This document shows, one piece after another, positions 1 to 6,439 of a stretch of DNA of 9,139 bases. The DNA is from an uncultured Methanomicrobiales archaeon (GTDB taxonomy: Archaea > Thermoplasmatota > Thermoplasmata > Methanomassiliicoccales > Methanomethylophilaceae). The position numbers were made by a program, and so were the translations under genes. The stretch is from positions 1 to 9,139 of the forward strand of contig CALAVG010000021.1 of the NCBI GenBank assembly GCA_937892275.1, read 5' to 3'. How positions within the stretch are numbered: the stretch's first letter is position 1; each line of letters starts with the position of its first letter. The notes beneath the pieces were generated by a model. It was not told where the DNA came from and did not search any database. It was given only the letters and a program-made list of their open reading frames with translations.

Positions 1-2
1 CC

Positions 3-1490
3 AAGGGAGTCCTGAAGCAGTATCCTCCCGCAGGACCTGCGGACCCCGTCGCCCAGATCAAGGACGGACGCCTGGTCATCAAGTACGAGCCCCCGACCGA
101 CAGCAGGGGAGTCACATACGCAATCTACAGGGAGAAGAACTCCCTTCCCAACGTGACCGAGGAGACACGTCCCCTGACGGAGATCCCCGGTACTGTCTAC
201 ACCGACAAGACGCTCGAGCCCGGTATAGAATATTACTATTCAGTGTACTCGAAGCGCTGGGGTATCCTCTCCAGGGAAGCGGCCCACTTCGGACCGGTCA
301 TATTCCTGGCAGAGGTAGAGAGGGTCACAATCGACCAGATCGACGGCGGACTCCGCCTCATGTACGAGAAGCCCCACGGAGCGACACGCGTCCGTGTTTG
401 GAGGGGAGACAGCACCACAGGAACAAACGTCGAGCTTCCCCTCAACGGAGAGACTGTCTACGACGATATCGGCCTGACAGGCGGTCAGAAGTACCACTAC
501 CTGTTTGTAGCGGAATACGAGACGCGCAACAAGGTCGAAAGATCCGAGGGAGTCATATTCTCCGAGACCCCGCTGGATGCTCCCAAGCCCATCCGCGACA
601 TGGGAATACAGTGGAACAAGAACGACGGGACCTACACGGCCAAGTGGAAGTCCAAGAGCCCTGTCATGCTGTTCTGCTCCGAGAAAAGGTACGCCATCGC
701 CGGCAACATGGTCAAGATGGAGGACATCAGGGCCTGGATGAACGAGATCAAGACCATCCAGGACTATGACGACGGAGCCAAGTTCAACCTTCCCGACGGT
801 ACCGTCCAGTACATCTACCCGATAATCCCGCTGGGCAGCATGGGTATCAAGGGAACCGAGGTCATGGTTGCCAACCTAAAGCCGTTCAGGGACGTGGAGA
901 AGACCATCAGCAACAAAGATTGCATACTCACCATGAACTGGCCCGACAACGCCATCTCGGCCAAGATCGTCATATCGAACTCCGTGGTCAAGGACTACAA
1001 CGATCCCACAGCGGAGATCCTGACCGTCAGTCGCGAGGAGTACAACGAGGACAAGCTCATCAGGATTCCTATGGGAAGGTCGCCGAAGAAGTGCATCAAC
1101 ATCTTCGCCACCTACAACATCAACAAGGATATCCTCTACTCGAGAGGAATCGTGATCGATGTGTACTCCGGAGAGTGCAAGAAGATCCACTACACCCTGG
1201 ATGCAGGGAAGAAAGGGGCAGTACTGGAGCTCACAGCAGACCAGACCGTGTCCAACATTCCCCCGATATGCATCAGCCGTGTGGATGTCGGTATCCCGCT
1301 CCGCAAGGAGGACGGTGAGATACTATGGTCCGCCCAGGCACCGGTATCGTTCGCCGGAGGCAAGGCCACCATCACCGTCAGTCTCGGAGGACACGCGGAT
1401 GCTGAGCACATGAGGGTGTTCTTCAACAGCGACGAGGACTACAACCTGTACAGGTTCGTACACCCACTCTACGACAGGAGGCGCGATTGA
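3..1490 (+). CDS. Fibronectin type III-like multi-domain protein, 5'-truncated by the window edge
   Basis: The reading frame is open from base 3 to the TGA at 1488-1490, so the true start lies upstream and about 495 C-terminal residues are seen; the GTG at 153 is an internal codon. The protein is a string of beta-sandwich-like units. One with a clear FN3 strand pattern (GTVYTDKTLEPG then EYYYSVYSK) falls around bases 27-290, and a second (ETVYDDIGLTGGQKYHYLF) around 300-560. Weaker beta-rich segments follow to the end. No transmembrane segment or Cys cluster is visible. It abuts the zinc-ribbon GTPase with no gap, so it probably acts in the cytoplasm as an adaptor or scaffold of the GTPase/GrpE-like/Hsp70 set. 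The missing N-terminus may hold further domains. The FN3-like fold is well supported for the first two units; the role is inferred. Confidence 0.75.
   Translation, partial: KGVLKQYPPAGPADPVAQIKDGRLVIKYEPPTDSRGVTYAIYREKNSLPNVTEETRPLTEIPGTVYTDKTLEPGIEYYYSVYSKRWGILSREAAHFGPVIFLAEVERVTIDQIDGGLRLMYEKPHGATRVRVWRGDSTTGTNVELPLNGETVYDDIGLTGGQKYHYLFVAEYETRNKVERSEGVIFSETPLDAPKPIRDMGIQWNKNDGTYTAKWKSKSPVMLFCSEKRYAIAGNMVKMEDIRAWMNEIKTIQDYDDGAKFNLPDGTVQYIYPIIPLGSMGIKGTEVMVANLKPFRDVEKTISNKDCILTMNWPDNAISAKIVISNSVVKDYNDPTAEILTVSREEYNEDKLIRIPMGRSPKKCINIFATYNINKDILYSRGIVIDVYSGECKKIHYTLDAGKKGAVLELTADQTVSNIPPICISRVDVGIPLRKEDGEILWSAQAPVSFAGGKATITVSLGGHADAEHMRVFFNSDEDYNLYRFVHPLYDRRRD
1476..1481 (+). promoter_or_regulatory. 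Ribosome binding site of the zinc-ribbon GTPase
   Basis: A perfect AGGAGG lies 9 nt before the ATG at 1491, inside the last codons of the FN3-like gene. It fixes the GTPase start at the first base after the upstream TGA and supports translational coupling. Confidence 0.8.
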
Positions 1491-2744
1491 ATGGCTAAGA
1501 AGGAAGTTCAGACAAAGAAGGACTACGTCTGTCCGTATTGCTTCACCAAGGTGGACATGAACAACATCCACTATATCTGCACAGGACCGACCTGCGCCAA
1601 GACGTTCGCGTCCAATGCGATCAGTTCCAGGAACGAGAAGGAGATGATGTACGTCTCCAAGAACGGAGTGAACGAGATCGACAGGGAGAAGAGCCTGGTG
1701 TACGGAAAAGACCCCTACGGGCCCGATGCGGTCATCGCGAAGCAGCACATCATCAGGAACTCGTCCGGTTACTGCGACATCTGCAGGAGGCCCGTGTACG
1801 TGCGTGTGTGCCCCACATGCCACAACATGATACCTCCGGGGGCCGAAGATGAAGGGAACAGGATATTCGTCATCCTCGGACCCAAGGGTGTCGGTAAGAG
1901 CCACTACATCGCGGTGCTAATCAATCAGCTGAAGAACGTGATCTCCTCGGAGTTCCACGGCGTACTCAACGCTGCCAACGACAGTACCACGATCAAGTAC
2001 AGGGATGTCTACTACCACAGACTGTTCGAGGAGAAGAGGAAGCTCCAGCCCACGCTGTCCTTCGGAAGCTCCGCTGACGCGCACGAACCGCTGATCTTCT
2101 TCCTGAGGATACTCAACGGTGACAAACCGCAGGTATTCACCTTCGCGTTCTTCGACACCGCGGGAGAGGATCTGGTCAGCACGAACAGGATGATGCAGGT
2201 GAATCTCAATGCGTTCATCTCGCTGGCCTCGGGTATCGTGTACCTGGTCGATCCGATGCAGGTAAAATACATCAACCAGAGACTTCACGTGGACAACAAG
2301 CCCAATGTGGGCGCCAGTGCCACCGATGTTCTCAACAACATATGTCAGATCATACGTAACAACAAGAAGATCAAGGGCAAGGACAAGATCGACATCCCGA
2401 TCGCGGTCAGCCTGACCAAGTCGGATGTCCTCATGAAGGTCCCCGAGAACGAGGAAGAGAGCAAAGTCCTGTTCGGACTGGGCTCATCGCTCCACATACC
2501 CCGTGAGCGCGGAAAGTACGATGCTGAGAACTTCGAGCAGATTGACGCCGAGCTCGAGGAGTACATCAGGAGGACCATCGGACCCGAGTTCTTGCAATTG
2601 GTCCGCAGCTTCAAGGAACACTCGTTCTTCGCAGTCTCCGCGCTGGGATGCAACCCGACGGGCAGCACACTGCCCAGGGGCGTCTCACCACAGAGGGTCG
2701 AGGATCCTTTCCTTTGGCTGCTAAGCAGGGAGGGACTGAAATGA
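1491..2744 (+). CDS. Zinc-ribbon P-loop GTPase (TRAFAC-like, possibly double-GTPase type)
   Basis: This is a 417-residue protein that probably binds and hydrolyses GTP. Two Cys clusters come first: CPYC at 14-17 with C30 and C35, then C95/C98 with C107/C110, each able to hold one zinc. The GTPase core follows, with Walker A GPKGVGKS at 130-137, Walker B/G3 DTAGED at 222-227, G4 TKSD at 309-312 and a G5-like AVSAL at 381-385. It ends in a hydrophobic DPFLWLL at 405-411. No membrane segment is seen. The long spacing between G1 and G3 and the C-terminal motif resemble the DO-GTPase families of predicted conflict systems, but that assignment is from memory. The start abuts the previous stop and the end overlaps the next gene by ATGA. 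It is probably the regulatory switch of the cluster; its target is unknown. Confidence 0.9.
   Translation: MAKKEVQTKKDYVCPYCFTKVDMNNIHYICTGPTCAKTFASNAISSRNEKEMMYVSKNGVNEIDREKSLVYGKDPYGPDAVIAKQHIIRNSSGYCDICRRPVYVRVCPTCHNMIPPGAEDEGNRIFVILGPKGVGKSHYIAVLINQLKNVISSEFHGVLNAANDSTTIKYRDVYYHRLFEEKRKLQPTLSFGSSADAHEPLIFFLRILNGDKPQVFTFAFFDTAGEDLVSTNRMMQVNLNAFISLASGIVYLVDPMQVKYINQRLHVDNKPNVGASATDVLNNICQIIRNNKKIKGKDKIDIPIAVSLTKSDVLMKVPENEEESKVLFGLGSSLHIPRERGKYDAENFEQIDAELEEYIRRTIGPEFLQLVRSFKEHSFFAVSALGCNPTGSTLPRGVSPQRVEDPFLWLLSREGLK
2728..2734 (+). promoter_or_regulatory. Ribosome binding site that decides the start of the GrpE-like gene
   Basis: GGGAGGG lies 6 nt before the ATG at 2741. This favours 2741, in the ATGA overlap, over the in-frame ATG at 2648, which would add 31 residues lying deep inside the GTPase gene. 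Confidence 0.75.
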
Positions 2745-3583
2745 GCGAGAGATTCAGCAACATCCTGTCCGGGAAGTTCCAGCAGGTCGATCCCCGTCAA
2801 GGGGTCAACGTGAAGGTTCCGGACGAAGCGGAGTTCGAAGCACAGAAAGCGGAACAGGCGAGAGAGATAGGGGCATCTGCACCCGCCGTCAGGAATGACG
2901 ACGAGCTGAAGGAGATGATCTCATCCCTAAAATCCCAGATCGAAGAGCTGAGGGCATCGGTGGATTCCATCAGGAGCACACCCGCCGAGATGCCCGACAT
3001 GTCGGCCTTCGTCACCACAAGAGAACAGGTCAAGAGCCTAACAAACGCCATCGACAGGCAGAACGTGGAGATCACCAACAAGCAGCTGGTCAACGCAATG
3101 GGCCAGATATCTGCCATGAGGGAGGATTTCTTCAAGCTCTGCACCGGGATGGAGAACAAGATCGACACCATGACTGCCAAGGAGGTCCTGGATTCGTTCA
3201 AGGCCTACGAAGTGGACATGGAGAACATATTGACGGACGGGGGGGTCTTCATAGGGCACTTCCCCTACGAGACACTGAACACAATCCATCAGCGCATAGT
3301 GGAGGTCGTACCGACGAACGACCCGGACAAGAACGGGAAGATAGCCGAGAGGCTCTCTGACGGTTACAAGCTGGGCGACAGGGTCCTTTTCAAGGAGAAG
3401 GTCTCGGTTTGGAAGTACGTCGAATCCCTGGCGCATGAAACCCCTTCGGAGGAGCAGCAGCCCGCACCCGAGCTGCCTGCCGTGACGGCAGAGGTGCCCA
3501 AGGCGAATAATGTTTCAGCAAAACACGTTAAGAAAACCTCTTCCAAGAAGAAAAAGACCAACGTTAAGGAGGACAAAGAATGA
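2741..3583 (+). CDS. GrpE-like nucleotide exchange factor with coiled-coil N-terminus and Lys-rich tail
   Basis: The 280-residue product probably releases ADP from the Hsp70 encoded next to it. Residues 53-78 and about 93-160 are charged and heptad-like, fitting the long helix of a GrpE dimer. Residues 176-226 match a GrpE beta head: a TIHQRIVEVVPTNDPDKNG stretch at 181-199 is followed by GYKLGDRVLF at 208-217, recalling the HEAV...GYKLNDRVLRPA pattern of canonical GrpE. The tail after 230 is Pro/Glu-rich and then very basic, with 9 Lys in the last 20 residues, including KKKK at 269-272. It is longer than usual GrpE (about 180-210 residues) because of the N-terminal and C-terminal extensions. 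It overlaps both neighbours by ATGA. The head is well supported; partnership with the adjacent Hsp70 is inferred from coupling. Confidence 0.85.
   Translation: MSERFSNILSGKFQQVDPRQGVNVKVPDEAEFEAQKAEQAREIGASAPAVRNDDELKEMISSLKSQIEELRASVDSIRSTPAEMPDMSAFVTTREQVKSLTNAIDRQNVEITNKQLVNAMGQISAMREDFFKLCTGMENKIDTMTAKEVLDSFKAYEVDMENILTDGGVFIGHFPYETLNTIHQRIVEVVPTNDPDKNGKIAERLSDGYKLGDRVLFKEKVSVWKYVESLAHETPSEEQQPAPELPAVTAEVPKANNVSAKHVKKTSSKKKKTNVKEDKE
3566..3572 (+). promoter_or_regulatory. Ribosome binding site of the Hsp70 gene
   Basis: AAGGAGG lies 7 nt before the ATG at 3580, within the Lys-rich end of the GrpE-like gene. It supports the overlapping start. Confidence 0.75.
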
Positions 3584-5151
3584 CAGAATATAGCATCGGT
3601 ATTGACCTCGGTACGACCTACTCGTGCCTTGCATACATTGATGAGGATGGGGACCCGGTAGTTGAGAAGAACTTCGAGCAAGAAGACACAACTCCTTCCG
3701 TCATCCTCTTCAACGAGAACGGAGAAATCATCGTCGGATCGCCCGCAAAGGACATGTCCGTCATGTACCCCCCGGAGAGGGTCATCACCTCGATCAAGAG
3801 GCAGATGGGAACAGACTACACCGTGAACATCGACGGTGAGACATACAACCCCATCATGCTCTCCGCGGTCATCCTCAGGAAGATGATCAACGACTTCAAC
3901 GAGAACCACGGCTGCGACGTCAAGAAGGCGGTCATTACCTGCCCCGCATACTTCGGACAGAACGAGAGAGATGCGACCAAGACCGCAGGAACCATCGCAG
4001 GACTCGAGGACGTCACAGTCATCAACGAGCCTACCGCGGCAGCAATCTCATTCGGATTCGGAAACGCCAACGACGGTAAGAAGAGGGTACTCGTCTACGA
4101 CCTCGGAGGAGGAACATTCGATGTCACCATCCTCGAGATCGACGGATCCTCATTCACAGCCGTTGCAACGGACGGAGAGAGGTTCCTCGGAGGAAAGGAC
4201 TGGGACGCGGTCATCGCCAACATCATCAAGCAGAAGATCTCCGAGGAGACCGGAATCGACAAAGACTCCCTGGACGAGAACGAGGATGTCAAGCAGGCGC
4301 TCGTCAATGATTCCGAGACCATCAAGAAGAGGCTCTCCACCGCGGAATCCACCAAGGGAACATTGACCGTCGACGGACAGAAGGTCGTCTTCACAGTCAC
4401 CAGGGATGACTTTGAGACCGCATCCAGCGGACTCATCCAGACCACCATCGAGATCATCGACCGTGTGCTCGAGTCCAAGAACTTCACCATGGGCGACATC
4501 GATGAGATCGTCCTCGTCGGAGGATCCTCCAGGATGCCCCAGGTCAAGAACAGCATCGCTGCCAAGTACCCCTCCGCTAAGATCAACCTCTACGACCCCG
4601 ACCAGTCGGTCGCAAAGGGAGCAGCGATCTTCTCCAAGTCCAACGCACTGATGCCTGAGGTAGGAGCGGCCGCAGTAGCAGGTGAGGCAGCACCCGTCGA
4701 GGGAGCGATCAACGTCCACAACGTCCTGTCCAAGACCTTCGGAATCAAGGCAGTGTACGAGGACGGATCCGAGATGATCTCCAACATCATCTTCAGGAAC
4801 GAGATCCTGCCCATAGAATCCGTGAAGACATACTATCCTGTCGACGACGGTCAGAACACCATCATGGTCGAGATCTACGAGGATGCCGCATTCAACGACG
4901 AGAACGGAAGGAAGACCGAGATCATCGAGGGAGCACCCGTAGGAAACTTCATGATGGAGCTGCCAGTGGATGTCACCAAGAACACCCCTATCACCGTCAA
5001 GTTCACTGCGACCAACGAGGGAATCCTCATCGCATCCGTGGACTGTATGGAGCAGCACTCCGACTACCAGATCGAGAACGAGATGACCATGTCGGCCGAT
5101 GAGATCAACAAGTCCATGGGCCTGATGGACAAGGTCACCAACGCAAACTGA
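3580..5151 (+). CDS. Short, lid-less Hsp70-family ATPase (DnaK paralogue)
   Basis: This 523-residue Hsp70 has a complete nucleotide-binding domain: DLGTTYS at 9-15, the catalytic lysine in IKR (K73), NEPTAAA at 149-155, DLGGGTFD at 174-181 (T179 matches the DnaK Thr199 site) and VGGSSRMP at 313-320. The interdomain region near 376-392 reads VHNVLSKTFGIK and lacks the acidic DVLLLDV-type linker of DnaK. A beta substrate-binding domain follows, to about 490 (NTPITVKFTATNEG at 468-481). The protein then stops after only about 30 residues, so the helical lid of the usual 600-640-residue family is missing. No DnaJ gene is in the window. Position after a GrpE-like gene and a GTPase suggests a specialised chaperone or ATP-driven switch, not the housekeeping DnaK. 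Family assignment is very secure; substrate is unknown. Confidence 0.95.
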   Translation: MTEYSIGIDLGTTYSCLAYIDEDGDPVVEKNFEQEDTTPSVILFNENGEIIVGSPAKDMSVMYPPERVITSIKRQMGTDYTVNIDGETYNPIMLSAVILRKMINDFNENHGCDVKKAVITCPAYFGQNERDATKTAGTIAGLEDVTVINEPTAAAISFGFGNANDGKKRVLVYDLGGGTFDVTILEIDGSSFTAVATDGERFLGGKDWDAVIANIIKQKISEETGIDKDSLDENEDVKQALVNDSETIKKRLSTAESTKGTLTVDGQKVVFTVTRDDFETASSGLIQTTIEIIDRVLESKNFTMGDIDEIVLVGGSSRMPQVKNSIAAKYPSAKINLYDPDQSVAKGAAIFSKSNALMPEVGAAAVAGEAAPVEGAINVHNVLSKTFGIKAVYEDGSEMISNIIFRNEILPIESVKTYYPVDDGQNTIMVEIYEDAAFNDENGRKTEIIEGAPVGNFMMELPVDVTKNTPITVKFTATNEGILIASVDCMEQHSDYQIENEMTMSADEINKSMGLMDKVTNAN

Positions 5152-5160
5152 TCGTAAACA

Positions 5161-5185
5161 CCGGGGAGGGCATTCCCCTTCCCGG
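5161..5185 (+). terminator. Hairpin terminator after the Hsp70 operon
   Basis: CCGGGGAGGG and CCCTTCCCGG form a 10-bp stem (one G-T pair) around a five-base CATTC loop, 9 nt after the Hsp70 stop. A T-containing stretch follows (ATCTTTAT, then TGTTTTCT at 5198-5205). It sits between convergent genes and could also limit read-through from the stress-protein gene, although the opposite strand has a poorer T tract. Confidence 0.7.
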
Positions 5186-5270
5186 ATCTTTATCCGCTGT
5201 TTTCTCAGAAGATAATTCGAGAGCATCCGCTGCATAGTGGGTGTTTCTGATTAGAGAAGAATGTCCGTCC

Positions 5271-5678
5271 TCAGCCCTCTTCGTCAGGCGTCGGGACGAT
5301 GATGACAGGACACTTCGAGTTCTCGACTAGATCCTGGGAAACACTGCCCATGACTATCCTGTCGATACGTGACCTGTCCGGTCTTCCGACAACGACCGCA
5401 TCGCATTGGAACGAATCGGCGACCTCAAGGATGGTGTCCTCGGGCTTCCCGACCTCGATGATGGTGTGGACATCAGTGGCGCCGTTCACCATCGCCTTCT
5501 TCTGGGCCTCCTGCATGTATTCCTGTACGGAAGGGTCCATGTCCTCGGGATTCATCTGATCCTTGGAGACGACTGTTAAAATGTACAAAGGCTCGCCGAG
5601 CCCGATCGATAGTTTCGTGGCGTATTCTAGAGCGGCCTCCGTGTCGGACTTACCGTCGTACGCTATCAGTATGGACAT
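5271..5678 (-). CDS. Universal stress protein (UspA family), single domain
   Basis: The 135-residue product is a cytoplasmic Rossmann-like protein of the Usp family, usually a dimer. It starts with the family motif ILIAYDGK (3-10) and ends with the nucleotide-loop region VVVGRP through GSVSQDLVENSKCPVIIVP. In ATP-binding Usp proteins this loop reads G-2x-G-9x-G-S/T. Here it is G98-2x-D101-9x-G111-S112, so the second Gly is Asp and nucleotide binding may be altered. Length is typical. The ATG at 5678 has no good Shine-Dalgarno in front; a T-rich TATA-like element lies about 30 nt upstream, suggesting a short or absent leader. It is convergent with the Hsp70 operon and divergent from the G3E operon, so it is a single-gene unit. 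A stress role is by family only. Confidence 0.93.
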   Translation of the reverse strand: MSILIAYDGKSDTEAALEYATKLSIGLGEPLYILTVVSKDQMNPEDMDPSVQEYMQEAQKKAMVNGATDVHTIIEVGKPEDTILEVADSFQCDAVVVGRPDRSRIDRIVMGSVSQDLVENSKCPVIIVPTPDEEG

Positions 5679-5702
5679 ATCAATGAGAATATCGAACCCA
5701 TA

Positions 5703-5716
5703 GAGTAAAAAGGTTT
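5703..5716 (-). promoter_or_regulatory. TATA-like promoter of the universal stress protein gene
   Basis: Read on the - strand, AAACCTTTTTACTC lies about 25-38 nt before the ATG at 5678, a distance fitting an archaeal TATA box with a very short leader. An 11-bp palindrome adjoins its upstream side. Called from base composition and spacing only. Confidence 0.4.
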
Positions 5717-5717
5717 A

Positions 5718-5728
5718 GCCGAATCGGC
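5718..5728. promoter_or_regulatory. Palindrome beside the stress-gene TATA box, possible operator
   Basis: GCCGA-A-TCGGC is a perfect 5-bp inverted repeat with a one-base centre. It sits where a BRE element or a regulator site would be expected for the - strand promoter. No second copy was noticed in the window. Confidence 0.3.
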
Positions 5729-5732
5729 CACG

Positions 5733-5751
5733 TTTTTCACATTTGGAAAAA
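5733..5751. repeat. Inverted repeat in the divergent intergenic region
   Basis: TTTTTC and GAAAAA flank a 7-bp spacer. The element is AT-rich and lies midway between the two divergent promoters. It could be a regulator site or chance, since homopolymer arms readily pair. Confidence 0.25.
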
Positions 5752-5797
5752 GAATTGCCAGTCGTCAGCAGATGTAGAAGGTCCAAAGTAGATTGAA

Positions 5798-5804
5798 TTA
5801 TATA
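5798..5804 (+). promoter_or_regulatory. Distal TATA-like element of the G3E GTPase operon
   Basis: TTATATA lies 48-54 nt before the ATG at 5852 and would give a start of transcription near 5825-5830, with a leader of about 25 nt. A second TATA-like box is nearer the gene. Confidence 0.4.
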
Positions 5805-5823
5805 GAAGAACAAACGAACATTC

Positions 5824-5829
5824 CTTATA
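5824..5829 (+). promoter_or_regulatory. Proximal TATA-like element suggesting a leaderless transcript
   Basis: TTATAT is centred about 25 nt before the ATG at 5852, the expected spacing between an archaeal TATA box and the transcription start. The bases between it and the ATG show no Shine-Dalgarno, which agrees with transcription beginning at the start codon. Confidence 0.45.
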
Positions 5830-5851
5830 TCAGCACTTGTTTCTGAGCATT

Positions 5852-6439
5852 ATGTTCGTATACATATTGGGCGGATTCCTAGGAAGTGGAAAGACCACCC
5901 TTTTGATGAAGCTAGCTTCCATGTACACAAAACGCGGACTCAAGACCGCGCTCCTGGTGAACGAATCAGGAGAGATCGGTGTGGATGGTGCCACCCTCAG
6001 AGCAGAGGGATATGATGCGATTGAACTCCCTGACGGATGCATCTGCTGCTCCCTCTCGGGAACGCTGCAAACTGCGCTGAAGAACATCGAGGACGACATC
6101 GACCCCGACATCATCATCGTTGAGCCCACTGGACTGGCCCTGCCGTTCAAGGTCAAGGATCTTGTGATCAACTCAGGTGTCGAGACCGAGGGGATCTACA
6201 TCATCGGTATCACCGATGTGGAGAGGTTCGGACTCCTCATCAGCAAGAAGGAGGAGTTCATAAAGAGACAGATGTCCGGAGCGGATTTCGTACTCATCAA
6301 CAAGATTGATATCGCGAAACCCGGACAGATAGATGATATCACGGCCTGGTTTGAAAAGGAGTTCCCTGAGAAGGAGATCTTCGTTATATCTGCCAAGACC
6401 GGAGAGAACATGGAATCAGTTTACGGGATGATGAAATGA
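5852..6439 (+). CDS. Minimal G3E GTPase (CobW/P47K/HypB-like metallochaperone)
   Basis: The 195-residue protein carries the G3E hallmarks: Walker A GGFLGSGKTT at 7-16, the metal-binding CICC motif at 63-66 just after ELPDG, the Walker B region with EPTG at 91-94, and NKID at 150-153. Such GTPases use GTP hydrolysis to deliver zinc, cobalt or nickel, or to load metal cofactors such as cobalamin. Common CobW/YjiA/P47K proteins have 300-400 residues with a C-terminal CobW_C domain; this one stops after the GTPase core. Its ATGA overlap with the His/Cys-rich gene suggests the partner functions are encoded separately. ATG 5852 is chosen over TTG 5837 because the family usually begins directly with the P-loop strand and the proximal TATA spacing fits. 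The family is certain; which metal is served is not known. Confidence 0.93.
   Translation: MFVYILGGFLGSGKTTLLMKLASMYTKRGLKTALLVNESGEIGVDGATLRAEGYDAIELPDGCICCSLSGTLQTALKNIEDDIDPDIIIVEPTGLALPFKVKDLVINSGVETEGIYIIGITDVERFGLLISKKEEFIKRQMSGADFVLINKIDIAKPGQIDDITAWFEKEFPEKEIFVISAKTGENMESVYGMMK

Noticed and set aside
153..155. GTG as the start of the FN3-like protein
   Set aside because: The frame continues open to base 3 with sequence matching the first FN3 strands (RLVIKYEPP, TYAIYREK), so this GTG is an internal Val codon.
1323..1904. A 193-codon - strand frame spanning the FN3-like/GTPase junction
   Set aside because: It covers the ends of two real genes on the opposite strand and has low-complexity Val/His/Asp content with no motif.
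2648..2740. An upstream in-frame ATG extension of the GrpE-like protein
   Set aside because: It would overlap the GTPase by 97 bases with no GrpE-like content; the ATG at 2741 has a strong Shine-Dalgarno and the ATGA overlap seen at the next junction.
3364..3909. A 181-codon - strand frame across the GrpE-like/Hsp70 junction
   Set aside because: It is antisense to two well-supported overlapping genes and shows no domain.
4150..5235. A long - strand frame of 361 codons opposite the Hsp70 gene
   Set aside because: The Hsp70 on the + strand has every family motif. The antisense frame has no recognisable domain and arises from the GC-rich codon pattern.
5837..5851. TTG start five codons upstream of the G3E GTPase ATG
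   Set aside because: The family normally begins right at the P-loop strand, no Shine-Dalgarno supports the TTG, and the proximal TATA box predicts transcription starting near 5852.
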